Below are positions 1 through 10,439 of a stretch of 64,000 nucleotides of DNA, in pieces. Within the stretch, counting starts at the first letter, position 1. Every line of letters starts with the position of its first letter. The stretch spans positions 110,873,054-110,937,053 of the forward strand of contig OW121846.1 in assembly GCA_933228895.1 (NCBI GenBank), read 5' to 3'. Position numbers and translations under genes: made by a program. Source of the DNA: Platycnemis pennipes. Taxonomy: Eukaryota > Arthropoda > Insecta > Odonata > Platycnemididae. The notes beneath the pieces are model-generated. The model had not been told where the DNA came from. It worked only from the letters and a program-made list of their open reading frames with translations, and did not search any database.

Positions 1-737
1 AACATCTCATCATGTCCTCTTCATACTTTACCGTTCTGTGACAATGATTAATTCCCAAATATAAAGAAAGTGCTTGAAACACGTGTAAATCCTGTCACTG
101 TTGCTGAAGGTGAACGCTCCTTTTCTACCCTTCGTAGACTTAAAACGTGGATACGATCCACCACATCTGGTGGTAGACTCAACGGCTTAGCCCTACTCAA
201 CATTCACTGGCAGGTGCCGCTTAGTGCTGAAGAAGTAGTGGAGCGATTTCCAAACTGTTCCAAGAGAAGAATGGATTTGGTAATTTAATATAGGCCTATA
301 TTTCTTTTCCCTAGACCAATGGACAATAAATAATTTCATAGATTTGTTGAATTTGTATTTAGGATTATACAAAGAACTTAGAACACTGTAAAGAAATAAA
401 TACTGTATTTACATCTTTCATAAAGCAAGAGTGATTTATTTATATTCCATTATTCTTTTCTTTGAGTAAAAGTTAAGTTTTTTCTTGGCGTAAAAGTTAT
501 TGATTATAGTGATTAGATTTCTAAAAAAGCTCATTTTTGCAAAATGTATTTTATAGTCTAGTATGTTTTAGCAAAACAGCTTCCCGACAACACATCAATT
601 GTGTAATTTTAAGAGCCAAAATAGCATGAAATGTGATTTCTAGAGATAAAAATGTTCACATTTTCCCCAGAGGGGGGTTCCACCCCCTGACCCCCCGGGT
701 CGTGCCCCCCCAACACATCGTCCTGGCTACGCCCCTG
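1..737 (+). mobile_element. 3' end of a hAT transposon (Tip100/ZMYM-like type)
   Basis: Codons up to base 288 encode a typical hAT C-terminal dimerisation segment: VTVAEGERSFSTLRRLKTWI followed by RLNGLALLNIH and a short tail ending at TAA. Only the last ~70 residues of the transposase are visible; the catalytic domain and the other end lie left of the window. Downstream is an AT-rich 3' flank, then a G/C-rich stretch at 668-720. The sequence TGGCTACGCCCCTG at 724-737 is the reverse complement of the CAGGGGCGTAGCCA terminus seen in many animal hAT elements, so I place the element's right end there. The target duplication cannot be checked because the other end is missing. The reading frame shows no break in the visible part. 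Confidence 0.75.
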
Positions 738-2379
738 CCATTGATGTGGCATAATATTCGCATAGTATTTTAATATTATGAGCTTATTATTCACTTCTGT
801 GTGTGGGTTATTGCATTCTAAAAATGATGCACACCAGTCAACCCCATGAAGGTTATTCTTGAAAGATTTGTGGTTCACTCGTCTACTATCAAGATAACCT
901 TTTACAAGATAATGGTTGTCTAAGTATGAAAATGGGAAACCCCATTCATCTCATCAAAATAATGGCACATAAATGACAACTTTGAAAGTAACAAACAAGG
1001 AACTCTTTGAAGTTGAACAATAAATGGTAAGTAGTAAATTCAGTTTAAAAATGACCTTCCCACGTAGGAACTAATGAAAGCACCGAGATCTTATTATTAT
1101 CAATCTTGTATGATACAATTACAACCTGTAAAAAAAAGATTCTTCGGCATGCCGAATACTGCAGTATTTCCATAGCTTTGGGAGAGGGGGTTCATATGAA
1201 AGTAATATGTATGATTATAATGTTCGATTTTTTATTTCAGAAGGAAATTGAGAATCTAACATTTAAAGTATCATCATAGCTGCAGACTGCAACATAGACA
1301 CATTAAATGTTAGTAACAGCAAAGCAACCCAACATAATCACAATGCAATCAACATAGACAACTATAAAAAATACTATGAAAATACTTGGAGTGACTAGGT
1401 GAAAAAAATCGCAAATGACTCATACATACATAATTTGGCATACAGAATTAGAGCTAGATAAGTGGTTTGCAGCAAATGGCCTAGGTTCAAGTAAACAGGT
1501 CAAGAACAAGCATATTCAATTTTAAAACTGCACACGATAAAAACAACACCCTTGAGAAACTTCAAAACATGCCCAAGGAGAACAGCTCGTGATGAGCTGA
1601 AGATGACCTCACTTATGGATCACCTTCGAAAACTCACGATGCCATCAAACAAAAACATCACTTTGAGCAAGATGGACAAGTTCCTATGGTTTTGATGCAG
1701 TTACTATATAGGAAGAGCCAAACAGAAATGATTTTTTAAAAATCAGGAGATTAAATGTATAGATCAGCTATTTATTGAACCATCATTGAAAATTGATAGG
1801 GTCACAACATTCGAATAATCCCCTTCCCCTCCAAATATAGTTCTGCTATGAAACACAGGAAACAAGATCAATGAATGCTGTAAAGTAAATTATATTCAAA
1901 ACAAAGGAAGAAAAATATTTTCTTAACAACAAGTTTAAGCAAATTAACAAATTGCATTAATTGCTGTAAATAAAATTGCTCTTTACAATGAATTAAAATA
2001 ATACATAGGTACATACATTGGTACATACATAGAAAAGGAAGCTTTTTACAGCATCAAAAATCAAAATTCTGATGAGAATGTGAAAGTAAAAATAAATAAC
2101 TTTATAATGAAATGGAAATAATAACAGGTGAATTGTAAGTAAAAAGCTTATAACAGTAACGCAAATCACACTCCTGATTTGTGGAAATGGAAAAATCATT
2201 TTAATCCTTTCAAACCTTTTAATGCATTGAAAAAAACACTAACAAAAATATATGCTATATAGCATCTCGCAGCAACATAAATTACAATTCTGAACTTTCT
2301 TCACTTTTTAATTCTGGTTTCTGTTCACCTGACACACATAAACTGCCTTCAATGCATGGGAATTCCCTGTAACTGTTGC
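738..2379. other. AT-rich DNA with no recognised gene
   Basis: No convincing coding region, RNA gene or full transposon seen. It lies upstream of RAD17 and downstream of the hAT end. There is a small palindromic cluster near 1141-1165 (cggcatgccg, ctgcagtattt) without clear meaning. Confidence 0.5.
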
Positions 2380-2690
2380 ACTTCAGGACCCGTGGCGCTA
2401 CTACGAGAATTGACGAGAATCGTGCGGCGGATTAATAATTAACGCCGAATCTTCTGAAAGCATAATAATTTGCTTTGAGAGCCATGGTCCTGACTTTTCC
2501 TTTAGTGTTCTGACTTCCACCTATGCCAACTATACATACGAATAGGTAGGAATACATTTTTCCTCTAAGTAAGGAACCCTTTCCTTGCTCTGAGCATTTA
2601 TCTCTCCCAAGGCGGCCATATTGGAAAATAACGTCAGCGCTCACAGCGCCGCCATCGGTGATTTGAGTCTCGAATGGGATTGGGAGTTTC
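2380..2690 (+). promoter_or_regulatory. Candidate RAD17 promoter / CpG-richer block
   Basis: This block has more CpG than its surroundings (for example 2388-2445 and 2605-2665). It contains GGCGGCCATATTGG near 2611 and GCGCCGCCATCGG near 2646, both resembling YY1-type GCCGCCAT sites, plus AACGTCAGCG near 2630. It lies about 0.5 kb upstream of the first recognised RAD17 coding exon. No TATA box or initiator can be assigned, and an upstream non-coding exon between here and 3150 is possible. The promoter role is inference. Confidence 0.35.
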
Positions 2691-3150
2691 AGCAGTGAAC
2701 TCCTTCTGAACCTGCTGATTTCAGCTTTCATTTGTTTTCAGTGTCATATTTGAAGGTGAACCGCCGAACTTTCAGGTTTCGTATTAAAAATTGCGATTCT
2801 GTTGGTTCTGAGGTTTTGATTTTGAGGTTGGTTTGAGGTTGTTTTGAGGATACGTATTTTTTTAGCAACCTGAAAGTACTTTTTGATTAACTTTATTGTT
2901 ACTTTGCAGTCTTTCTCGGTGCTGCTAAAACACAACATGGTATGTTATTTGGTTATATTAACTGATTTGAAAAATAGTTTTTGTGGGATACTGTATCTCT
3001 TCCTTCGTTCCTTATGTGCAACATATGTTCGCGCAGCGATTTACGAAGGACTAATGTTTACCTCGTATTAAATCTAGAAAAATGTATTCGTTATAGAGTT
3101 GGGTGAAATCCGTATTTACCCCTGAAGAGAAATGCTCGAACATACCCATA

Positions 3151-3333
3151 ATGGAGAGAGCTGCCTGTAAGAACCAAGTTTTGAGGGACGAGAAAAGGAC
3201 GTATAAACGAAGTAAGAGGCTAATTTGGAATGACTTGTACGCACCTTGTACTAAAGAGGCTTTGGCCGTCCATCCGTGGAAGATTCAAGAATTGGAGAGC
3301 TGGCTAAGCCGTTCCCTCAGTGGCAAAATGGGG
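3151..3333 (+). CDS. RAD17: RAD17 exon 1: N-terminal segment with the W-x-D-x-Y...AVH motif
   Basis: This exon codes for 61 residues and includes LIWNDLYAPCTKEALAVH followed by KIQELESWL. It matches the conserved RAD17 N-terminal block (family pattern W-x-D-K-Y-x-P...L-A-V-H-x-x-K-I-x-E-V-x-x-W-L). I chose ATG at 3151 because its context, ATAATGG, has A at -3 and G at +4, and an in-frame TAG lies upstream at 3094. An upstream coding exon cannot be excluded; the N-terminus would then be longer, as in vertebrates. The donor is GGG|GTGTGT at 3333/3334, phase 0. A basic stretch (KRTYKRSKR) precedes the motif. Confidence 0.85.
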
Positions 3334-3502
3334 GTGTGTAGTTTTATTTGCTATACGCTGTGCCAATTTCACCAGTTACGTCTTTATGAAATATATTACA
3401 AATCTGATGTGATTAGAAACTAAGTTCATTGAGTAACACCTATTCCGTATTCATTTGGAGTTTTGGTGGCTCTAGTGTAATAATGCTAACTTTTTCGAGT
3501 TC

Positions 3503-5089
3503 CCCCTGCTGCAGAGAATCGTTTCTGCAATGTTAAAATAATGTTCATCAATCCCTCGCAGGAACGTTGCAGTATTATTCAAATGATGGTTCCCTGAACG
3601 TTCAAAATGTCACTACTTGATGTGTTTTTATAATGTTCAAAATGAACGTTAATTGAACATTCCAAAGCATTCAATGAATGTTCCTGCAACCATTCTGAAA
3701 CGCTCAGTGAATGCTCCTGCTACCATTCTGAGATGTTCTTCAGCAAATTTTAAGCATACCATGAATGCTCGCATAACCATTATTATTTTATGTGCAGTTA
3801 ATGTCCCCAAACAATTTACAAGTATTTCAAAACTTTGGCTTATTCTTGAATGATCAAAGATAGCTATTTCTCTTTATCCATTTGATCTTTCGATGCTCAT
3901 GGATCAATCAATGTTTACTGCCTATGGCAATAACATTTTAAATAGGACATATATTTGCTCTAAATAAACAAAACTAGTCTTTAAAAACAATTACAATTAT
4001 GTACCATTAACTTCTAACCTTTTTTCATAAATGTAATATCCTTGGTATCTACCTAAATATAAAATACATTTACTGGCATGTGTATAAACATAATCAAAAC
4101 GTAGATTTTCAGGACTCAAATATCGAACTTTTATCATTATTACCTCCTAAATTTATTGTTTTGTTGACACTACTTATGTGATAAAACATGTATGTATTAT
4201 TTAGTTATGCTAACATAGTAACTCTGACAAATTTGCATAAATATAGCCATAGTAATAAATTACACTACCTATTCATTCCATGTTGATTGTTCTGAACACT
4301 ATCTGTTGAGTCCAATAAAATAGAGTTATTAATTATTTGTGTTTGCTGCATGACCTTTGTTTTGTTTTAAATAATTAAATTTTATTAAGCTTTGCCTTTG
4401 TTTGATGATTTCCAATTTCAGCAATAATGAAATCATATTTATATTCAAGGAGCCATTGCTATATTTTTTAGGAGCTATATTTATATTCAAGTAGCCAAGT
4501 CTTTAATATATTTGTGAGCTATTCCTCCTTAATTATCTTTGGTAACCAGGCTTAATGTCATGTGATGCATATGACACTCCTTATTGGCTGCTCTCAAGTG
4601 ACACTTACATTAAAATCTCATGCTTGAGTTTATAGATTGCAAAAACAATGCAGAACCATTCTGAATGTAACTGCAACCATTATGAACCATAAATTGCAAA
4701 TGTGTTTCAAAAGCATTGCAATTCTTTACATTAGGTTGCAAAAGCATTACTTTTTTATCAAATTTCAATTAATGAAAATAGTTAATTAACCCTTTCGCTG
4801 TGGCTTACTCTCTGGAAACCTTGTCACATGTGGCAGAAAAGTGAAAGTGCTACAGGCAGAACGAAAAAGTATGTTCACAGCAGCCTACCGTGTGATCATA
4901 CTCGGTACGTTCACAGCAGCAAAAGGGTTAAATAAATATAAGTTAATTTTTGTGATAATGAAAGCTTTTAATATTGCACTCAACAATTTATTCGTAATTT
5001 GACATACTTAGAAAAATGCATTGCAAAAACATTGTAGAACCATTCTGAATGTTCCTGCAACCATCGTGAACCATTCTCTGCAGCAGGGG
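3503..5089. mobile_element. 1.6-kb non-autonomous TIR element in RAD17 intron 1
   Basis: The left end CCCCTGCTGCAGAGAATC (3503-3520) is matched by the reverse complement of the right end near 5072-5089 (CCATTCTCTGCAGCAGGGG), one mismatch apart. Subterminal motifs of the type GAATGTTCCTGCAACCATT recur at both ends (about 3675-3735 and 5042-5070). The interior is AT-rich with no transposase remnant. I could not find a clear target duplication. The family is not recognised. Confidence 0.6.
4790..4927. mobile_element. 138-bp piggyBac-type MITE nested in the larger TIR element
   Basis: TTAA flanks both sides (4786-4789 and 4928-4931). The termini are CCCTTTCGCTG on the left and, reverse complemented, CCCTTTTGCTG on the right. 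TTAA duplications with CCC-starting inverted repeats are the signature of piggyBac-superfamily MITEs. No coding content. Confidence 0.7.
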
Positions 5090-5879
5090 CTGTTCTTGTA
5101 ATTATGCAGGATTGGTGAAATGTAATTACATTTTACGATGAAATTTGGTTGAAAAGAAAAAAAATACCTTAATTAATTTTTTGCTCTTCGGCAGTTGCAG
5201 ATTATGTAATTTGGCGAAAAAGTTAGGGTTCACACTGTTAATCGATCCTGTATGGCGAATAGCAGTGGATGAAAGTGTGTTTTTCTTCTATTGTTTTTAC
5301 ACTGTTATTGTCTCATGAAATTGTGACGACCTATGAAATTTTATCCGCGAACTCACCACTGCGAAAACAGCATTTTTGGTTGACCAAGCACCGTTCGATA
5401 ATAATTTCTTTGTCGTTGGGAGTAAGCAAGCAATTCTATGTCTAGAGACATTTAGTAGTGTGAAACTGACTTAAGGATGTTACATGCTGAATAATTTGCC
5501 AATGATATAAAAAAGAACAACTTTCTAGATTTTAATCCTCCTAGTTCTCTGTTGGTTCTTTTAGTCATAAAAGGAAGTAGAGACAGAAGAATCGAATTAC
5601 CCCAGCATCTGCAGACTTTTCTCCCACCAGTTCCCTATTCCCCTCTCCACTGCCCATGCAACTGTACCACCCAGTCATGCTTGCTAGGCAGTTTCATGTC
5701 AGTGGCCTACAAGACGGGTAAAAAAAATCCAAAAATTAGCCAAAGTAAGTGTGTTATGTCTCTCTTTTTATACGCTCCTATCGTTTCTCTAGCTCCAAGA
5801 TATTAATTGTGCCACCAAGCAGCCATCTCCATCCACTCACTTATATTCAAATGTAATAATAGATAATTTTATGCGCCAC
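5090..5879. other. RAD17 intron 1 DNA, nothing recognised
   Basis: I saw no gene or clear repeat between the TIR element and the Penelope-like relic. An 84-codon open stretch at 5552-5806 has no recognisable family; its C-rich part (5610-5680) resembles decayed Penelope linker sequence. Confidence 0.4.
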
Positions 5880-7310
5880 TTCTTAAACCACGCCCTAATC
5901 TACATTTTACTACCACTACATTTCTCATATATCTCACCCATTTTATTCTTACCCATAACATTTTCACCTTTGGCGACAACTTCTATCTGCAGGGGAAGTG
6001 GATTTAGCCCTTCCTATGCCAACCTTTTCCTCAACCTCCTGGAAGAATCCTTTCTCTCCACATGCCTCCTTAAGCCCTTCTGGCTATGTTACATTGACAT
6101 CTTTCTTCTTTGACCCCATGACATCGACTCACTAAATCCTTTCTCACCTCCCTCAATGCCTCCTCTTCAGTTTCCTTCACTTCCAACATCTCCTCCCCAC
6201 ACATTACTCTCCAGGTTTTTGATATCTCCCACTGTGATAATATATTCAACATCTCCTTCCACATAAAACCCACTGCAAACGACAGTATTTTCATTACAAT
6301 AGCTGCCATCCCTACCATAGCAACAGGTCTCCCTTGCTCTCTTTCCATCCGAGGCCTCTGCATTTGCAATAACCGTGACTAAGGCAGCTGACCAATGCAT
6401 GTTCACATAGCTCTGTAACCCATTTTTAAATAAGATTGGCAATTTTCCACAAAGAATTCTTTACACTGACCGGTTTCGATGAGATACATCATCATCAGGT
6501 GACCAAATCTCTCCACAGTCCAATATATATACAGAATGAGGGGAGGGACTGGGGAAAAAACAATGGGGGGGGGGGAAAGTGAGGGTAGAGGAGGGGAAGG
6601 GCCTTGTTATAGGCCCCCTTGTTTTTTCCACAGTCCCCCTCATTCTGTTTATATTTTGGAATTTGGAGAGATTTGGTCACCTGATGATGTATCACATCGA
6701 AACCGGTCGAGGTTAAAAATTCTTTGTGGAAAATTGCCACTCTTATTTAATTATGTTATTCTTCCACATCACGCCTGAAACGACTATTTTTATATGTGAC
6801 CCATGACCCTACCCCTAAATTCCTCCACAAAATTACCTTTCTAGAAGAAAGAGCCCCTGAGGATGGTCTCACCAGCAAATACATCACTCTCCTTATACCT
6901 CCCCATCTCTCAACAAATTCTTGACTAACCTACACCAGTCTCTCCTTTGAAGAAGATACCCAGAGCTCATTCTCAACAAAAATATCCTCAACAAACCCTG
7001 CAACCCCAAAATGCTTCCTTGCAACAGTGAAAGCAATCTCTCTCTCTCTGCCCTACTCATTTACCTACAATTCAGTCCCTCAGACACGCCCTCAAGGACA
7101 TTTTACATTTCCGCTCTGACAACCTGACCACCACCAACATTTTCACTGCTGATCTCACCTTCAAATGACTTCCTAACCTCTCCGGTATTCTCAAATCTAG
7201 CAAACCTGTGTCCAAATCTCATCCCCCTACCAAGTCACCCCCTTCCCCCTGTAGCTGTGCAAGATGCAAAACTTGTCCCATCCTCGCCACACAGCCTCTA
7301 TTTTACTCGA
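5880..7310 (+). pseudogene. Decayed Penelope-like retroelement (RT palm to start of the endonuclease linker)
   Basis: Residues GFSPSYANLFLNLLEESFLS followed by CYIDIFLL (about 5995-6115) match reverse-transcriptase motifs B and C of Penelope-like elements. The better-preserved copy at 57712-58984 has RFSPSYTKLFLGLLEESFLS and RYIDDIFLL. Here motif C has lost one catalytic Asp (YIDI instead of YIDD). Near 7215-7290 the phrase KSPPSPCSCARCKTCPI matches the cysteine-rich linker before the GIY-YIG endonuclease. Many frameshifts lie between, and a palindromic repeat interrupts the copy at about 6425-6752. The copy is dead. Ends are approximate. Confidence 0.75.
6425..6752. repeat. Long inverted repeat (~150-bp arms) inside the Penelope relic, hammerhead-like core
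   Basis: The left arm (about 6425-6570) and right arm (about 6610-6752) are reverse complements with scattered differences; a purine-rich loop separates them. Each arm carries CTGATGATG...CGAAACCGGTC (right arm + strand 6681-6708; left arm on the minus strand). Penelope-like elements are known to carry hammerhead ribozyme motifs with CTGATGA and GAAAC cores in their pseudo-LTRs, so this may be two such termini joined head to head. Catalytic folding is not shown: stem II looks weak. Confidence 0.6.
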
Positions 7311-8398
7311 GTCATAAGTTTTTGCTTTTGCAGGCAACAAATAAATTATACAGCAGAAATAGCAGAATAATATTCAACATATCAATTCCAATCCTAGTAT
7401 ATGAAGTATTTGAATATTTGCGTTATGATCAATATTCGAATTAAGGAAATCTCTTATTTTTGTCATCCTTATTGATTACTGGATCTTAATGTCGTTGTAG
7501 TCAATAAAATCTATTTCTTTGGAAATAAGTGCTACAGCATAAAAATATTCCATTTATGCCCTAATTTCCAACTTTTATATAATTCCATGTAACATCAGGT
7601 AAGGTTAGAATCCACTTTAGCCAGAAATATAAAACCAGGCCTTAGGTCAGAGAATTTTACCATTAGGAAATCACATAGTTAAAGAATGTTCTTTACCTGA
7701 TGTGGGAAACAAAACGTGGAGATTGTATGGACAAGAAAAGCTTGTGAATTGGTAGATTTGTTGGGAACATAGTTGAAGTAGAGTCCTCTTGAGAAAGGAT
7801 TACCAGAGTGCAATGATCAGAGAAGAATGTAGGGCATTAGTTTTCCATTTTTGGGATGGAAACACAGATGTTGTCAGAGAAATATTGAAGAGGATGGATT
7901 TATCTTTTCAGTGCCCTTTTATTGCCAGCCTCTTAGGCCTGGTATACGTGAAAAATGCCAGGGCTTTATTATGTTTGTACTGAGAAATGTATATTAAGCC
8001 TAAAACTTATTTGTTGAAGCTAGTTTTCATTTTATATACACACTTAATTCTTACAGGTATGATAAAAAAGTTCATTTGTGTAGTTATCTATTCTATAGGC
8101 TGTATGTCGCATGTAAAAGAAAAGGCGTGAGCATAAAAGCACCCAGCTAACAGATCGGCCTGCTGGCACTTAAAGGGTTAAATTATCCAAGTATGGTTTT
8201 TTTTAAATACAATGTTAAAAGCAGAAAAGATGCAAAATGAAATATTTAAGCTATGTCACAATTTGTAAAACATTTTTATGGGCATTGAGTACAGTTCTTA
8301 CGTACTGCTTGTTCTTGCTCGTCAGAGTTACTCATAATGAAAAGAGCTTTAATGATGTTCCACGCGTCTGAATTCATGATGGTTGCCTTTTCCTGCAG
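7311..8398. other. RAD17 intron 1 DNA, nothing recognised
   Basis: AT-rich with no gene. The sequence AAAGGGTTAA near 8173-8182 resembles the right end of a piggyBac-type MITE, but no left partner was found. The acceptor of RAD17 exon 2, TTTTCCTGCAG, ends at 8398. Confidence 0.5.
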
Positions 8399-8540
8399 GC
8401 TGCTCCTGTTGCATTATTGGTGGGACCAAGCGGCAGTGGAAAAACCACTGCCCTAAGTCTTGTGGCTGAAAGTATGAAATGCCAAGTCAAGGAGTGGATT
8501 AATCCTGTGCAGTACTATACAGATGGTCCAAGCACTTCCA
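8399..8540 (+). CDS. RAD17: RAD17 exon 2: Walker A (P-loop)
   Basis: This exon encodes VALLVGPSGSGKTTALSLVA, which contains the Walker A motif GPSGSGKT that binds ATP, then QVKEWINPV, a signature of RAD17 just after the P-loop. The acceptor is TCCTGCAG at 8391-8398 and the donor is A|GTAAGT at 8540/8541. Length 142 nt, entering in phase 0 and leaving one base (A) of a split Ser codon, completed by GT at 24601. The codons are undamaged. Identification rests on the P-loop plus the EWINPV block, which separates RAD17 from RFC1-5. Confidence 0.92.
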
Positions 8541-9539
8541 GTAAGTGTTGCATTACACTATGTATGTTGTGTTGAACTGGATATTTTTCTGGTCTATTGT
8601 TTATGAACTTCATGAATGCACATCATGACAGCAGACATCACATTTCATGTAGTGGGAAATATGATGTTCATAGGAAGAGACAAATATCATTATTGTTGGG
8701 AATATTTGGACTGGTGAAAAAGTAGTGAAGGTCATTCCATGTCAACTCAACCAAGGTCCAACGCTCATCATCTCCGATTTTCATAATTTTTTCCCACTTG
8801 CAGATTTAACCTTAGTTAAGAAAAATCCAAATCATTTTAGCCAAAATGCAAATACTTTCTAAGATATTAGAAAGTATTAAGATATTAGAGTATTTGAATA
8901 CACCAAGGCACAGAGGAAAAATCTATTCACAAGTCATATGGTGCAAATCAACCATTTTTGTACCCCTGTAAAAACTAAAGTAAATCAGTATAGCTGGTAA
9001 AACTCTTAGGTGTCAGAGATATTTAATTGTAGTCTTTGAAAAAGTTTTACAAAAGATTATCACTTGTAAACTTTTTTTGCTATAAACATTCAAACAAGAC
9101 AGTTTTGACAGATTTCTTCCAAAAAATGACATATGTAGACACATGAGCAAATCACATTGAACATGGTAAAGCTGTTAACTTTTAAGAGCTGGATTTAAAT
9201 GCCCAATAGTCAACCTTCACTGCCGGATTAAATTCTGGCTCTTTATTTTTTTCTTGTTCGTTATACGAAAAACGTCAATATCTCAACAACTCCTGAAGAT
9301 AAATTGTTTAAATAAAAAGGGTTATAAAGCCTAATGTTCTTTGTAAATATATTTTAAATTTTGTAGCCGGCATCAAATTAGAAAGGATTTTTAAAATTAT
9401 TTTTTTCAGGAACTAAGTTGAAGTAAATAATTCTTTGTTCATAGAAGTGAAAGTAAGAATGGATATATGCATCTTGTTATATTATAAAAACATCGTACGT
9501 TAAATTTTTATCCTGGTATGGTGTTTCTGAAAATCTTTA
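8541..9539. other. RAD17 intron 2, AT-rich decayed repeat DNA
   Basis: No gene seen. The phrase GGTCATTCCATGTCAACTCA near 8730 is of the kind found in old animal DNA transposons, but I found no matching end and do not assign it. Confidence 0.35.
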
Positions 9540-10320
9540 TAGGTGCATAGTCTTACTTCGCACACCCTGCACTTCGTATTGGTAAGCAATGCAGTTCTCT
9601 TCCAACTGTGCTACTCGACCCCCCTTCCATGAACTGTGAGGGGGAAGGGCAGAGGCCCCTTCCTCTATCATTTGGCTTATCAGCATAAGCCGAAACTGCC
9701 AATCAGGTCACCCCCACAAGACTTAAACGACATGTAGCTGTTGAGGATGGTTACGTTCAATAGGTGAACGAAGAGCTTTTTCGTTCACTTCCAGCGACGT
9801 TGACTAGTATTGTGGCTCGTTCGCATCCCATTTGTTTATGTTGTCCACGTGCACATTGTAGTCTACAACGATTGTTGGCTTCAAAGCTTTTACTTTTTCA
9901 TTGTAAAAATTACCCTCTCCTGGAGGACAGTGTCAGCATGAAGACCTCCCTTTTATCTGTCCATAATATGAATGTCAAGTCATGTTTAGCTCCCTGACAG
10001 TCGAAATTTCATGGCATGCCTTTGTGGTTTTGTCTTACCATACCACAGCAGAAAATTTCCTCAGTCTTCAGGTAGTTAAAAAGGGCTGTAGAGGGAAAAA
10101 AGTTCTTCATACAATATATGACCAAACCGTTCCACTCTCCTTGTCAGCGACCTCACTGCTGCGTCCACTGCTGACATGCCTTGTGTCACAGTCAGTCGAT
10201 CCTTCCCTAAGGAGACTTTCATGTCATAAGAGTATCCAGTTTTGTCGCACAGTTTATAAATTTATATTCGAAAACATTTATGATTTTTTGGTATATATTG
10301 TCTGAATGTCATCCAGCCTT
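9540..10320 (-). pseudogene. piggyBac transposase fragment (C-terminal half, PGBD4-like)
   Basis: On the minus strand, sequence from about 10110 down to 9600 can be read, with frameshifts and stops, as FNYLKTEEIFCCGMVRQNHKG, DKREVFMLT, VDYNVHVDNINKWD and NVAGSERKS. In piggyBac transposases this is the stretch after the second catalytic Asp, including the DYN segment that carries a conserved Asp. The region near 9600 may be the start of the C-terminal cysteine-rich part but is too decayed to be sure. No inverted repeats or TTAA pair were assigned. It is unrelated in detail to the piggyBac copies at 37788-40690 and 63178 onward. Confidence 0.65.
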
Positions 10321-10439
10321 TGAAAAGCATGATAATGAGTGAAATGAACAAAGCAACCAGTGAATAAGTTCTTACAAAAAATGCCACAATTCCTCTAAAA
10401 AATTCTCTGTCTCCTAGTCAACAGAGCAGACAGACAAGA

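Noticed and set aside
2432..2731. A 99-codon minus-strand open frame next to RAD17
   Set aside because: No recognisable motif; the CpG-richer promoter-like block explains the absence of stops.
9540..9650. A tRNA-like A box (TAGCACAGTTGG) on the minus strand
   Set aside because: The region continues the piggyBac fragment and no proper B box follows; the match is likely chance.
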